This document shows, piece after piece, positions 19,941-31,946 of a stretch of 52,292 bases of DNA (the stretch's first letter is position 1; each line of letters opens with the position of its first letter). The notes below the pieces were generated by a model. It did not search any database and was not told where the DNA came from. It saw nothing but the letters and a program-made list of their open reading frames with translations. A program made the translations under genes and the position numbers. This DNA comes from Priapulus caudatus. Its lineage: Eukaryota > Priapulida > Priapulimorpha > Priapulimorphida > Priapulidae. The stretch is from the NCBI RefSeq assembly GCF_000485595.1, contig NW_014578498.1:13048-65339 (forward strand), written 5' to 3'.

Positions 19941-22633
19941 CTGGTGCGCCAAGAATCGGAACAATTCGGTTTTGTTGTCGGCCAGCCTCCTGCCAATTTT
20001 CCGGAATTGTATTAGATGCTGCTACACGCCTTCGGATGCCCTTGCCTCTCTTCTCTCTCGTAGAAGCTCTCTTCCTGATAGACATCCCAGACGATATCTA
20101 CTCTTATGGCATTTCTCAGTTGTGCTCTCAAGCAGAGCTGTTGGGTTTTCCATCAAGTTGACTGCCCCACCATCTCCTTTCACGACTTCGTTATTTTTCT
20201 CGTGTGCGTGGTCAATTGCTAGGGCTGAGAATGGAGGCCTCGTCTTGTGTACGATGAAACCGCCTTGATCAAACTGTCTTGCTACCTCTGGAAGTCGTTT
20301 CGCCAACGTGGCCATGTCTCGTATGTGGATTGACAGCCATCACGCATAATGGGTGTGGTCGAGGGCGAAGAACCATGGAGCCAATGTAGTTATGGAAGCT
20401 AGGTATAGTGAAAAGTTTCCCTCCCGTAGGGATCTGACATACACGAGGACGAGCTGCTCCAACTGCATGATGAGAAACCAGTACTAGAACTGTGGTGATG
20501 CTTCAGCTCGTTTCATGCACCAGTCTTCAAACGGTATGGGGTCCTGCTCCTCTTCATGGTATACATCATATGAATCATGCAGCAGGATTGACAGTGCACT
20601 GCAAGTAACCTGGTGTGCATGTCTCGTTCGTTTGACGTGTGCAGCCTTGAGAAATGAATCAGCCATTCCGGCTGCAGCAACATCAGCTTGGGTGATAGCA
20701 TTCGTCCAGCCACTGCCATCAAGGAAATCTCCGAGAATTGTCAACGCAGCCATTTCAATGTGTAAACCACCGAGTAGAACGACGAACTTGCTCTCACCAT
20801 ACGTGCCAGGCCATCGCCATTGGATCAATTTAGCAATGGCAAACAAGGGCTGGTCTACAGTTAACACTTGTACCTGTCCAGGATTCAGAAATTCAACCGT
20901 GTGTTCGATGACATCCATAGAATGCCTAATCATTGCCACAGATTTCGAATCATCTGGGAATAAAGGCAGCAGAGATGATATAGTGACATCGAAGGTGGGA
21001 GCCCGTTGTGCATCTGAATGGAAGGCAGCCGAGGAGATTGGATCTTCGATAACCTGAATGTCCTTGCTGATTATCTGCCGAGTATTGGTCTGCCACTTCT
21101 TTTCCTCTTTAAGTGCTGTTTCAACAATATACTTATCAACGCTAATTGACTCATCTAGAACTGGGACAGTGGGCTCCTCTTTTTTCAGCACGACAGGAGT
21201 CAGATTCCTGTACGCGTCAGGAAGTTGTGGGATTGGATTGTCGAGAGGCATTTTCTCCAGTTTGAACTTTTCACGTTCGATACCGTCAGACTCCATCTGT
21301 CGATTTTGAAACAGTAATATGCCAGTTCCGTGAAAGGCACCTCGAGCAGTTGTTGAACTGGGATTGTGATCCAATTTGTCCACTGCACCTGTAGTGAATA
21401 GATTTTTCCTCAGGACAAGGGGGCAGACAACTCCATCCACTTCATATTGTCGACTTGCTGCACAAGCCATGTCCTTTGCTATATTAAGAATCCCAGATGA
21501 AACAAGTGTCCACGAGTTCGCGTTTCCGAGTATGGCCGTGAATCATCATGCCAATATAGATTGGTAGGGGAGTTTCTCTGTTTTTATTGTGGTGTGTCGC
21601 AGTGGACCCTTGGCGCTGTCTCGCATAACTGTTGTACTTCAACAACTGGGCAATACTAAGTGCTGATTGCCTAGCCTCGTGTGTCTCTTTCTTGGCAATG
21701 TTCGGTCCATCCATTATCATGCTAATCAAAGCCACTAGGTTTCTGGGGACAGAATCTTCTTGACAGCCACTGGGGAATGACCTGTCAAACTGGTCGTTCG
21801 TCTTCAGCATTTCACGGCGGATGATGTTGGCAGCTTTTGCCAGACAAATGGCCTCGTCATCATCGTCATCCAAACATGCATCAAGCAACGCGTGTCCAAC
21901 ATCATCGTCACAGCTGAGCATGATGTCTCTGCCTTGCTTGTAGGCGCAGAGTCCTGGTATGTTGTCAAGTATTCGATTTTTCAAATATGTGGAGTGAATC
22001 CGTCCAATTACATCAACACCCAGATCCTCTATTCGATCAGTGTACAGATGGACGAGGTCAGCCATTTTGAAAATTGGTGCTCTGGATACGTCGCTCAACT
22101 TCACCTCTTCTATGTAACCGATGAGTTCAACCAGGGCTATGCCATGAGCGACCCCATCAGTGTTCTTTTCTCAGTCATCTTCGTTCTTCCAGTTGCTGGT
22201 GTTGTAAAATTTGACAAGACAAGGTGCATGGTACTTAGCCTCAAGTGCCACTAGGTCACCAGCACTAAGCATTGCTATCACCTTTAGATTTTGCGTTTTA
22301 GTTGCACATTGCTTGACACGACGAGTAATTTTGGGAGTCATCGCATCATGCAGAGGTTTAGTCTCTGTTCCAGGCTTGTCACAAAGAAAGCATTTGTTGT
22401 TTTCTTGACCAGGGCTTCTGGTGGACGTCCGTTTTCGCATATAAGGTTGGTTTCCATCATCACTTGCAGCGGATGTACTTGGCATGAGTCGAGCCAAACG
22501 ACTGGCTGAACATTTTACATGGCAAGATGTGTGCCATTTTGCGTCATTCCTACGGAGTGTGTTGGCGATACCATCACCATCATCTACTGGTATTGGTTGT
22601 TTTCCTATTTCACGAAAACTACTCAGGTTATTT

Positions 22634-23417
22634 TGTAACAACCATGTTACAAGGCACTCCTCCCCCCTCGCACGCGACGCGGCTCGCCGCGTCGCTACCG
22701 CATTTTACGGCGTTGCCCCTAGCAACCACGCGCGATCAATACGGCCTGCTGGACGAGCGAGCTGAGCAGTCAAAGATGGCGGCATGCCGACGCCGCGACA
22801 TGCTGCTGGAGTACCGCTACGTCACGGGCACCCACGCCGACTGGTTAGGGGATTAACACCACCCTCCCCAATTAGCGGCGCGTACGTGCCGTGATTAGTG
22901 GTGCCAGCCCTAGCATGGAGGCGAGACCCGGTGATGCCCCGCGGCTAACGCGATTCGACTTTAGAGTCGCTCAACCGTGAAGTGTCACCGGCTGGTGGGA
23001 TTAGCTGGATTAGATGCGCTAAACGCAGCGTGAAAAGCTATCAACGCTCGGGGCAGTGGCCATGTTGAGCGGGGTTTTCCCCGTTAGGGGCTGCCACCGT
23101 CCAGGGCGAAGGTGGTGAAGCCAAGCGGAAGCCAAGCGAACGCGGATGAGACGGACGCGGTGGTTAGCGCTCACGGCACGTGGGTGAGCATGCACCGCGC
23201 GCGTGGCGGCGCCTATAAAAACCGCTGCACGAGCAGAATCGAGGAATGCTCCCCTAACTCTGGAGACGACCGCCTGTGTATGCCAAGCAATAGTCTACTT
23301 CAATTAAACAACTAGTCATGGTATATATTCTCTGACTTTACGCTTGTCTATGTCTTTTGGCTACGAATACGACATTGCAATATACAACTGTATTGTAACG
23401 TAAAACTCTGCGTTACA
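22634..23417 (+). repeat. E3 5' LTR
   Basis: 784 bp, GC-rich. TATAAAA lies at 23214-23220, placing transcription start near 23245. An AAGATGGCGGC word (YY1-like) is at 22772-22782. It lacks about 63 bp present in the 3' LTR. The sequence after it (TATTTTGATGCC) does not start with the usual TGG. Confidence 0.9.
23214..23220 (+). promoter_or_regulatory. E3 5' LTR TATA box
   Basis: CCTATAAAAACCGC within GC-rich context. The same box is at 31743 in the 3' LTR. Confidence 0.7.
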
Positions 23418-24126
23418 TATTTTGATGCCTTGAGAGTGGTCGTTTCTGGGTCTATTGCGAGCATACCCGCGGTGCTATCTACTATTACGATCACGTGCCG
23501 TCATCACAAATAGCATCGCGTCATCATCACTCTACTTTCATCCGCTGCCGTGACTGACAATTTCATAGCCACGCCGTACCGTGGTCGGGTATGTAAAAAC
23601 TAGCCTGCTGCCGGTTAGTTAAGTTATATTCTAATTCAGTTACTCACTACCGTATATCATAGCTTCTAATTCACAGCTTCTAAATCACTGTTTCTAATTT
23701 ACTGCTTCTATATCAATTTTTCTAATTCATTGCTTCTATATCACGTGCTTCTTAACAGTCGTCCTTGCCGATATGTGCGCGTCGTGTATCAATGTAGTGT
23801 GCACTCAGACAGCTGGCATTGTTCATTGCTAATTGCTGTCACTTCGCTCCACTATTCAGTGATCTCTGGTGTGTGTACGCCTAAGCGTGCGTCTGTACGC
23901 CCGTGCGCGTGTATACGCCTGCAACGCGTGTGTGCGCGTGTATACGCCTGCGACGCGCACGTGCGTGCGTGCGTGTGTGTGTGTGTGTGTGTACCAGCTT
24001 CCATAACGCGTGTGCGCGTGCATGTGTGTGTCTGCCGGGGACAGCTTTAACCCCTCTTGTGTCTGTCGGGGACAGCTTGAACCCCGCTTGTGTCTGTCGG
24101 GGACAGCTTTAACCCCGCTTTTTCAA
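23418..24126 (+). other. E3 untranslated leader
   Basis: 709 bp with three repeat blocks: degenerate 'CTTCTAATTCA' units (about 23630-23750), GTGTATACGCCTGC units with GT-rich DNA (about 23870-23995), and three 31-bp tandem repeats (24028-24120). No canonical primer-binding site was recognised. Confidence 0.6.
24028..24120 (+). repeat. Three tandem 31-bp repeats before gag
   Basis: Copies at 24028-24058, 24059-24089 and 24090-24120 differ at only a few positions. Each contains CTGTC-GGG-GACAG (the first copy with one change), able to form a small stem-loop, and ends six bases before the gag ATG. Confidence 0.92.
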
Positions 24127-25723
24127 ATGGCGACCCCGTCACAATACGATATTGCAGACCTGGCACACGTATTCAGCGAATCGTTACGCCCAACCGTTGA
24201 ATCAGCAGCTGCTACATTCCAACATGGACTACGTGTCGCCGAAGCTCGGACTTCAGTTCCGCGATTCACGGGCGATAACACACCACTTTCGATTACGTTC
24301 GACGACTGGCTCAGCACTTTGAATTGGAGACAGTTGGAATTGTGTCTCGACGCTACGTCGTTGCGCACGTTTGGTTTGTTGACGCTCGGAGGACACGCTG
24401 CTGAGTTTTCTCGTCGCCTCCTTCTTGAGAGGCCTACTATGATTTGGGAATAGATCACGGAACAGCTGACTAAGCGCTTCCGCGATCTGCTGCGTCAAGT
24501 AGACGCACAGAATGCACTCAAGAACTTCCAGCAGAATAGTGGCGAAAATATCTGCCCGTATGGAGACAGGTTATTGACTCGCATTGCGAGCGATTCCGGC
24601 CGAACAACTTTCGACGGCTGAGTCGCAGGGCCGTCTCGTCGACATTTTTTTGGATGGACTAAGCTCGGCCCATACACAGCGACTGTTGCTTCATCGCAAC
24701 CCTACAACACTAACCGACGCCATTGACCTTGCAGCGGACGAACACGTACTAGAATCATCTCTAGTGGCACGACGACAAAACCGTAGCGACGCGTTCGCTG
24801 ATCCCTACGACACGACAGAACCTATGGATGTCAATACCATACTATGCCCTACGTCATCAGAGCATCTGCTTAGAGAGGTACGCGGCTTGTGTACACTCAT
24901 CACTCAGGCCGTGCCACAGGTTCAGTCCCCCTCAATGAATGCGTCATCACGAGACATGACACGACAACCCCCGTGCCAACAACGTTCACAAGCGCTCCTA
25001 CCCCGCGACAATCAGCTCAGATCTCGCCAATGGCGACCCCCCCCCCCACACACACGACGCGACCAGCGCCCACCTGTTCGTAATCAGGCTTATCTGCCAC
25101 CTGCTTCGCGCCAACGCGCCCTATTCCAACCATCAGCGTCGCCACCTACCCAAGACCGACGCAACGCTCGTTGCTATGCGTGCGGCCAACTAGGTCACTA
25201 CGCGCGTGACTGCCCTCTCCGCCGCCACTTAGAGGATTTTTCGCCGACGTCCCCACGACGCAATCGCACCGCCTTACCCTCACAACTTTTAGACACGCAT
25301 GAATCTGCTGCGTGCGGATCACCAACTACCGCTACATCTTCAGCGCCAACGTGCGGTGTTAAAGTCGGCTCACTCTCACCCACAGCCCTCATTGACACTG
25401 GTAGCGATTGTACGCTTATCAATTTTGCTGCATGGCTCCACTTACCCCAGCACATACGGACGGCGGCTAGTTTCAATGCCGTCTGCGCATCAGACGCTAT
25501 GTTTTTTTCTGTCACATTCGATAAGCTACACCTTGTAGGCACTGCCACTTTACGCATTCTACTGGGACGGGTAACCACCCTCCATAGGTGCTACATAGTT
25601 CAGGATTTAAGGCAACAATTCATAATCGGAGCTGACTTTCTATCGGCTAACCGAGTGAACATTGATTTTGACAGAGGAGTGCTCGCACTAGGTAATAGTT
25701 TGGTCACCTTAAAACTTCGTTAA
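24127..25723 (+). pseudogene. E3 gag and protease
   Basis: ATG at 24127 (CAAATGG context) opens gag: MATPSQYDIADLAHVFSES... with WRQLELCL. It is stopped by TAG at 24451-24453 and shifts frame near 24580. The second frame (to the TAA ending at 25723) carries GLSSAHTQRLLLHRNPTTL, a proline/arginine-rich linker, one CCHC knuckle (CYACGQLGHYARDC, about 25165), and a protease with ALIDTGSDCTLIN (about 25386) and IIGADFLSANRV. Nucleocapsid and protease share one frame here. Expected products are capsid, nucleocapsid and processing protease. Confidence 0.82.
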
Positions 25724-27561
25724 GGTAGACGACTTCTTCCCACCCCTCAACTCGCTTTCATTCACCGACCGGCCATGTTGCCCCCTCATTCGGGCTAACA
25801 GTGTTTCTGTCGCGTCCCCCGCCGTTTCCGCCCGGGTACGCTACTCTTTGTTCAAGGATCTCCAGCCTTTAAATTGTTTCGTAGTAACCCCCACCTCATC
25901 TTATTGCCGTATCTAGTCGAAGTCACAGAGCAGCACACAATTCTTTGCCGGCTAGAAAATCGCTCAGATCGAGCAATCTCGCTACCTCGTAATGCCGTTG
26001 TGGCAATAGTTGAAGCCACCCTCCCCACATACAAGTTATTACGTCCACGCCTAACGAGGCCGGTGTATCAGCACACGATGGTGCAACCCCGCCCTTTGAT
26101 TATAATTTACTCGTGGACCACGTTCAGGATTCTCGCCATCGGTCGACGCTTCTAAAAATTTTACGACAGCATGAAAGCTCATTTGCGCATACAGATGTTC
26201 AACTAGGGTGTACGCACCTCTGCGAATTCCAGATTCACACCGGAGATGCTCGACCGTTCAAAACAAGGCCCTACCATATGGCTCCAGAGCAACAAATCAT
26301 TGTTTAGCAACAGGTTGACAAACTCATGCAGAATGGGATAATTCGGCCCTCCATGCCCCTCATCGAAGATGTGCTACAAACAAAAGGAAAAGCTACAATA
26401 TTTACTACCCTCGACCTTAAGAGTGGTTACCACCGAATTCCCTTAGCGGAGAAGGACGTTCCAAAGACTTGTTTTGTGACGCCCTCCGGAAGCTACGACT
26501 ATTTAAGAACACCATATGGACCGAAGAACGCACCCGCCCACTTTCAACGTATCCTCGATTACGTCTTGCAAGGACTTCGTCACAAATGCGCACTCGCCTA
26601 CATTGACGACGTCTGTATTTATTCACCGGATTTTGAAACCCACATGTCCGACTTGGTAGAGGTTTTTGCCAGATTCGACGCAGCTAACCTCAAGATGCGC
26701 CCCAGTAAATGTGCATTTCTACGCCAGTCTATCAATTACTTGGGTCACGTCATAACCCCAGGTTGCGTCAGACCCGACCCAGAGAAGATCTCTGCAGTGC
26801 AAAATTGGGCCACCCCCCCAAACACGCCCACAGCTGTTCGGCAGTTTTTAGGATTCACCAATTACTATCGTAAAATTATCAAGGGCTATGCCGATATTGC
26901 CCACCCATTGACCCTACTCACCCACAAGAACACACCCTTTGTGTGGTCAGACGAGGCACAGACTGCGTTTCAGTCTCTTCGTAAGTGTCTCACAGAAGCT
27001 CCCATTTTGGCATTGCCTGATGGAAGTCGACTGTTCCGCCTCTATTGCGACGCATCCGGCTACGCCGTCGGAGCAGTTCTCATGCAGATAGACAAGCGAG
27101 AGCAAGAACACCCAGTGTTTTATCTCAGCAGACAGCTGACTGAGACAGAACAACGCTGGCCTACAATAGAGAGGGAATGTTTTGCATTGGTACACGCATT
27201 ACAGAAATTCTGGCACCTCATCGGTGCCGATTTCGTCATACTTAGCGATCATAAACCGCTTAAGTATTTATTGGAAGCAAAGGCACTGCGCAATGCCAAA
27301 CTTCAGCGGTGGGCGCTGTACGTCTCTGGCTTTCCTTCATGCCGGCTAGAGTACACCACGGGCAAGTCGAACGTCCAAGCGGATGCGCTTTCTCGTTTGC
27401 CTCCCAAGTCGTCTACGCCGACGACACCCCATCACTCATCAATCATGCCCATCACCTCATCATCGCACAGCGGTATGGCCTCTCGACCCATTTACCAAGT
27501 GGTACCTGTGCACCAGTGCCTTCGCCTACTGGTGTGGCCTCACAACCTGCATGACGGGTAG
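25724..27561 (+). pseudogene. E3 reverse transcriptase and RNase H
   Basis: After frame changes near 25870-26150 the pre-RT region (FQIHTGDARPFKTRPY) leads to a TAG at about 26305 and then the RT. TTLDLKSGYHRIPL, KTCFVTPSGSYDY and ALAYIDDVCIYS give the catalytic Asp residues. FLGFTNYYRKII follows, then RNase H (LYCDASGYAVGAVL, ERECFALVHAL, LSDHKPLKYL) and the tether SNVQADALSRLP. Between IRPS and MPLIEDVL the block that normally holds the substrate-binding strand is missing in frame (about 35 residues), so RT would be inactive even without the stops. Confidence 0.85.
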
Positions 27562-27602
27562 GCCCCATCACGCTTCATCACAACCCTCCTCACCCTGACG
27601 CG

Positions 27603-28960
27603 CTACCAGACCCTAAACTGACACCCCCTCCCACCATCCCCGCTACTGACACCGAGCTCGCTGCCTTGCAGCTGGCTGATCCGCTTCTTGGAAACATACG
27701 CACACTCTCCAACCCTGACGAAACTTCCGTACGTGAGGCTAAACTCGTTGAAAGCTATCTCCTGGTTGACAACTTGCTCCTTCATGTGCCGTCACGTGCG
27801 CAGGATGCTGAAGCGGCACCACAATTGGTAATCCCCCGTATTCTCGTACCCGCTGTGCTTCCCTTGTTCCACGATCATGCGTATGGTGGCCACTTGGGTT
27901 TCAAGAAAGTCTATAGCAAACTCTCACAGCAATACTTCTAGCCCTGTATGTTTGCCGACGCTTACCACTACATCAAATCATGCGTCGAGTGTAACTGTTG
28001 AAAACTATAACGAGACCGTGCCCCCCTACATCATGCACCGACACACAGACACTCAGGATATGTGGTCGCCATCGATGTTACGGGTCCACACCCCTGCACA
28101 AACTCAGGTAATCGTTACATGCTCACATTTTTTTACCTTTACACCTCATGGCCTGAAGTATACCCAATGCCAAATAAGAGCGCTGCTACCGTAGCACGCA
28201 TCATTGCTGACGATTTCATTCCTCGTCACTCATGCCCTCGGTCTATCATAACCGATAACGAAGGTGAATTCATTAACGAGCTCATCACACGACTGACCAC
28301 ATTGCTTATGATCACCCACATCACAGTCTCTCATTATCACCCTGAGTCCAACGGACAATGCGAACGCCTTCATCACATGCTTGCCAATACGCGTACACAT
28401 TAATCAGGACCATACAGATTGGGATACAAAGATCAACTCGGTCTTATTCGCATATCGCACAGCCGTCAATGAATCATCACAATTCACCCCCTTCTTTCTG
28501 ACGTACGGTAGAGACGCAGTGCTACCACTTGACACGCTACTGCGGCCCCGACGATTGTCATACGCTGACGATCCGGTAACTCACGCCACTGAATGCTTGC
28601 ACCGCTTGCACGCTTGAACGCTATGACAGATGCGCAAAGGTCCAGTCCTTTGACATTGGAGACCCAGTCTACTTTTATAATCCCACATTGTCAGCAAATC
28701 AGACACCGAAATTTGCGTCAAATTGGCAGCCTTATTATACCGTGGTCGAGAAACTCTGCCACTGCGACTTCGCATTAAGGTGCAAGGCCAGACACGTACT
28801 CGCGATGTACACGTGAGTAACTTACGACCCGCATACCCATTCTCGGCATGGGACAAACCGAGAACCGTTCTTACGGGTCGAAACGGCCTACCCCGACGAC
28901 CAATGCGGCACGCAACGCTAGTTGACACAGGGCCCCCTTCGTCGCCCCCCCCACGATGAC
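27603..28960 (+). pseudogene. E3 integrase
   Basis: In pieces: the H2C2 finger (FHDHAYGGHLGFKKVY then SCVEC, stop at about 27939); the DDE core with VVAIDVTGP (about 28063), SIITDNEGEFINEL (about 28245) and SNGQCERLHHM (about 28350); a stop at 28401-28403; FAYRTAVNESSQFTPFFL; then a C-terminal chromatin-contact-like region (QGQTRTRDVHVSNLRP). Several stops and frameshifts. Catalytic D, D, E are present. Confidence 0.8.
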
Positions 28961-29105
28961 ACGCATCCAGCCAGTGTGGCTAGCACGCCAAGCACTGATA
29001 GCTGGGATGCAGAAGATTTGTTGACACTCGCACGAAGTAACCGATTGAGCTAAAGTGCGGAATATACAACCTAGATTTTAAGGGCCACTCGTCTGTTTCA
29101 GGACG

Positions 29106-30771
29106 ATGTCCCTCGCCCTGCTCGTAGTTGCCTCGGCGATCCTATCCGCCTCGCAAGCTACTGAGGTCCAAAGACCCACTATGGGAGTGGTCTTTATCCC
29201 GAGAGGTCACATCTCGGTCACACAGAGTACCTGGGGCATAGGATTCACTCTCAACTTCACTTCGATCAACACTTAACTACGTTCCTTGCACAAGGATGTG
29301 CGTAAGATGTATAGACAACAGCCAGCAGCAGCACCGCACTCCCCATCCCCCTCCCCCGACGATCAATACTTCGCGACTTTAAACCGTGACATCAGATCCC
29401 TCGTGCAAGCCCACATGGCGTGGTTCCGCCAACGTCTAAAATCACTTAACCTCCGTCTGACAGACTTGCACTCATTGCATAATTCAAGAGAGAAACGCGC
29501 TATAGTTAGTGGTCTTGGTAAAATTGCCAACTTTTTATTTGGAACAGCTACTGACGATGACATTGAGCAACTACAACGCCAGTTGTCCGCATTGGGTACG
29601 ACACAAGAACGAATATTGACAGTAATCGACGAATCACTAACCGTTTTAAATTACACTCGCATTCAAACAGAGATGAATACGGAGGTGCTGTCGCATGTGA
29701 TTTCCCATGCCCGTGACTTAACCTCAAGTGTGCGCACACTAATGTTTAAAGTAACGGCCTTCCAGGCATCGGTGGCACGGGAGTTCAGTGCGATTACACA
29801 TCTCCAGTTATCCCTTTCTAGTTTGACTGTAGCATTTGATAATGTTCAAACCATACTTGACACTATGGTACACGCTGTCTCCGTTTTGTTAACCTGCCCT
29901 CTACACTCTTGCCCCCCCCCATCAGTTGCGTCAAGTGTTGCTCACTATCGAAAGCTCGCTGCTCCCTACATTAGCCATGCCACACAGCCCCCACGCTGAC
30001 TTGTTTTATTACTACAAACTTATAGAGACTATAGTGGTTCCTGTGGACATAGGACTTCACGTAATCGCATTCTTACCTTTAACATACAATGAAATGACTT
30101 TTCAAATGTATCAAATTTTGACACCGCCAGTATTTCTCGGAAACTCCACTGCAGCCGCATACTTTCAAATTTCTCAAAATTTCATTGGTGTCTCACTCGA
30201 CCATACTAATTACGTGCAACCCGACGAATTTGCCGTACGTTCATGTTTACGCAAGCATCAACAAGTCTGCGATGTCAGATCTCCCATTTACCCGATGTCC
30301 ACAGCAATCACTTGCCCTGTCGCGCTATTTCTAAATGATACCGCTCTTATTTCAAAATTATGTACGAGGCGTGTTACGTTTTATGCACGGCCAAGGCCGC
30401 GCAACCCCTACCCCTACCCGGAGCCGGACACCACCGGAGGCTCCACCGATGAAGACACCTATGCCGGGGAAGACTCCGACGACGACCCATGGAGCACCCC
30501 ACTCCAACGCCCCGACCGCTATTACGCCGGCCACTTCGTCGGGACGGGCGTGAACTCGGACCCGATCATGTACGAGTTCGTCGTCGGCGAGGACGACCCC
30601 GCGCGAACCACATTCAACCCTGCACACGTAAGACAAATGGCGCGATCGCTCGCCACGGCGGCCATCTTGGCCGCTATGTCACCAGCAACCACCACCCCCA
30701 CCGGACACGATCATCAAGATGACGACGACAATCACCATGACCCCAATAACAAATGCGACCATGACGCATGA
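29106..30771 (+). pseudogene. E3 envelope (errantivirus/baculovirus F-like), broken
   Basis: ATG at 29106 begins a hydrophobic signal peptide (SLALLVVASAILSA). The frame is stopped by TAA at 29274-29276 and is open again from 29286. A furin-type site REKR (29487-29498) is followed by AIVSGLGKIANFLFGTA, in the place and style of the fusion peptide of Gypsy Env / baculovirus F proteins; a heptad-like helix follows. A nine-C run at about 29912-29920 marks a frameshift. The second frame (to 30771) gives N-glycosylation sites, several Cys, and an acidic/His-rich C-terminal end. I see no clear C-terminal membrane anchor. It would mediate membrane fusion if intact; this copy cannot. Confidence 0.75.
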
Positions 30772-30999
30772 GCGTCACGTACACTAGTGCCCGATTAGGT
30801 TCCTTCAGGACACAATTAGCGAAATAGTAGTTCTGTACGGTTTGGCCGACGACCACACCAGTAGATCGTCAAGTATCGTTGTATTATTATAATCGCTTGT
30901 ATTATTACGTATTATTATATTGTGTGGTAATGTACGTCATATTATATTACTATGAATTATTATATCACGGATTAATATCGATCGTATACTAATATTACA

Positions 31000-31104
31000 A
31001 TGCCACGACGTCGACCGCCACCCCCTCCCTGTGGACGGCCAGCCCGGAGGCTGGCATTCGATGTCCACAGGGTGGACATCGGTTTAGTGGGGGGAGAAGT
31101 GTAA
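31000..31104 (+). CDS. 34-codon ORF overlapping the E3 3' LTR start
   Basis: ATG at 31000 reads MPRRRPPPPPCGRPARRLAF and stops at the TAA inside the LTR's first bases. Basic and proline-rich. It also covers the hairpins and polypurine tract, so coding is doubtful. Confidence 0.25.
   Translation: MPRRRPPPPPCGRPARRLAFDVHRVDIGLVGGEV
31028..31080 (+). other. Two competing hairpins before the E3 polypurine tract
   Basis: CCTGTGGAC (31028-31036) pairs with GTCCACAGG (31063-31071) around an inner stem GCCAGCC/GGCTGGC (31038-31055). Alternatively GATGTCCAC (31060-31068) pairs perfectly with GTGGACATC (31072-31080). The two folds are mutually exclusive. Confidence 0.7.
31083..31099 (+). other. E3 polypurine tract
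   Basis: AGTGGGGGGAGAAG abuts the 3' LTR. Confidence 0.8.
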
Positions 31105-31946
31105 CAACCATGTTACAAGGCACTCCCCCCCCCTCGCACGCAACGCGGTGAGCCCGCGTCGCTACTGCATTTTACGGCGTTGCCCCTAGCAACCACGCGC
31201 GATCAATATGGCCTGCTGGCCGAGCGAGCTGAGCAGTCAAAGATGGCGGCCCGCCGACGCCGCGGCATGCTGCTGGAGTACTGGTACATCACGGGCACCC
31301 ACTCCGGCTGGTTAGGGGATTAACACCACCCTCCCCAATTAGCGGCGCGTACGTGCCGTGATTAGTGGTGCCAACCCTAGCATGGAGGCGAGACCCGGTG
31401 ACGCCCCGCGGCTAACGCGATGCGACTTTAGAGCCGCTCAACCTTGAAGTGTCACCGGGTGGTGGGATTAGCTGGATTAGATGCGCTAAACTCAGCGTGA
31501 AAAGCTATCAACGCTCGGGGCGGCGGCCATGTTGAGCGCGCGTGACGTGTTCGTGCGTATAGACGGTGCCACCTCCTGGACGGTGGTGCTGCAGAATAGC
31601 GGGTTTTCCCCGTTAGGGGCCGCCACCGTCCAGGGCGAAGGTGGTGACGCCAAGCAAAAGCCAAGCGAACGCGGATGAGATGGACGTGGTGGTTGGCGCG
31701 CGCGGCACGTAGGTGAGCATGCACCGCGCGCGTGGCGGCGCCTATAAAAACCGCTGCACGAGCAGAATCGAGGAATGCTCCCCTAACTCTGGACACGACA
31801 GCCTGTGTATGTCAAGCAATAGTCTACTTCAATTAAACAACTAGTCATGGTATATATTCTCTGACTTTACTCTTGTCTATGTCTTTTGGCTACAAATAGG
31901 ACATTGCAATATACAACTGTATCGTAACGTAAAACTCTGCGTTACA
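31100..31946 (+). repeat. E3 3' LTR
   Basis: 847 bp, matches 22634-23417 apart from scattered substitutions and an extra ~63 bp at about 31538-31600. TATA at 31743, AAGATGGCGGC at 31240-31250. Confidence 0.9.

Larger units (their letters stand above)
22634..31946 (+). mobile_element. E3: env-bearing Ty3/Gypsy endogenous retrovirus
   Basis: LTRs 22634-23417 and 31100-31946 begin TGTAACAACC and end GCGTTACA. ATTT flanks both sides (22630-22633 and 31947-31950), a 4-bp target duplication. Order: leader, gag, protease, RT, RNase H, integrase, env, polypurine tract. It is inserted in the E5 gene; the family's conserved sequence resumes on each side. The env gene with a furin site and fusion-peptide-like stretch, and the 4-bp duplication, resemble insect errantiviruses. 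All ORFs carry stops, frameshifts or deletions. Confidence 0.88.

Noticed and set aside
20515..21057. + strand ORF of 180 residues
   Set aside because: Antisense to the E5 protein, which has family motifs.
31452..31796. 114-residue - strand ORF
   Set aside because: GC-rich LTR DNA with no domain; not kept open in the 5' LTR.
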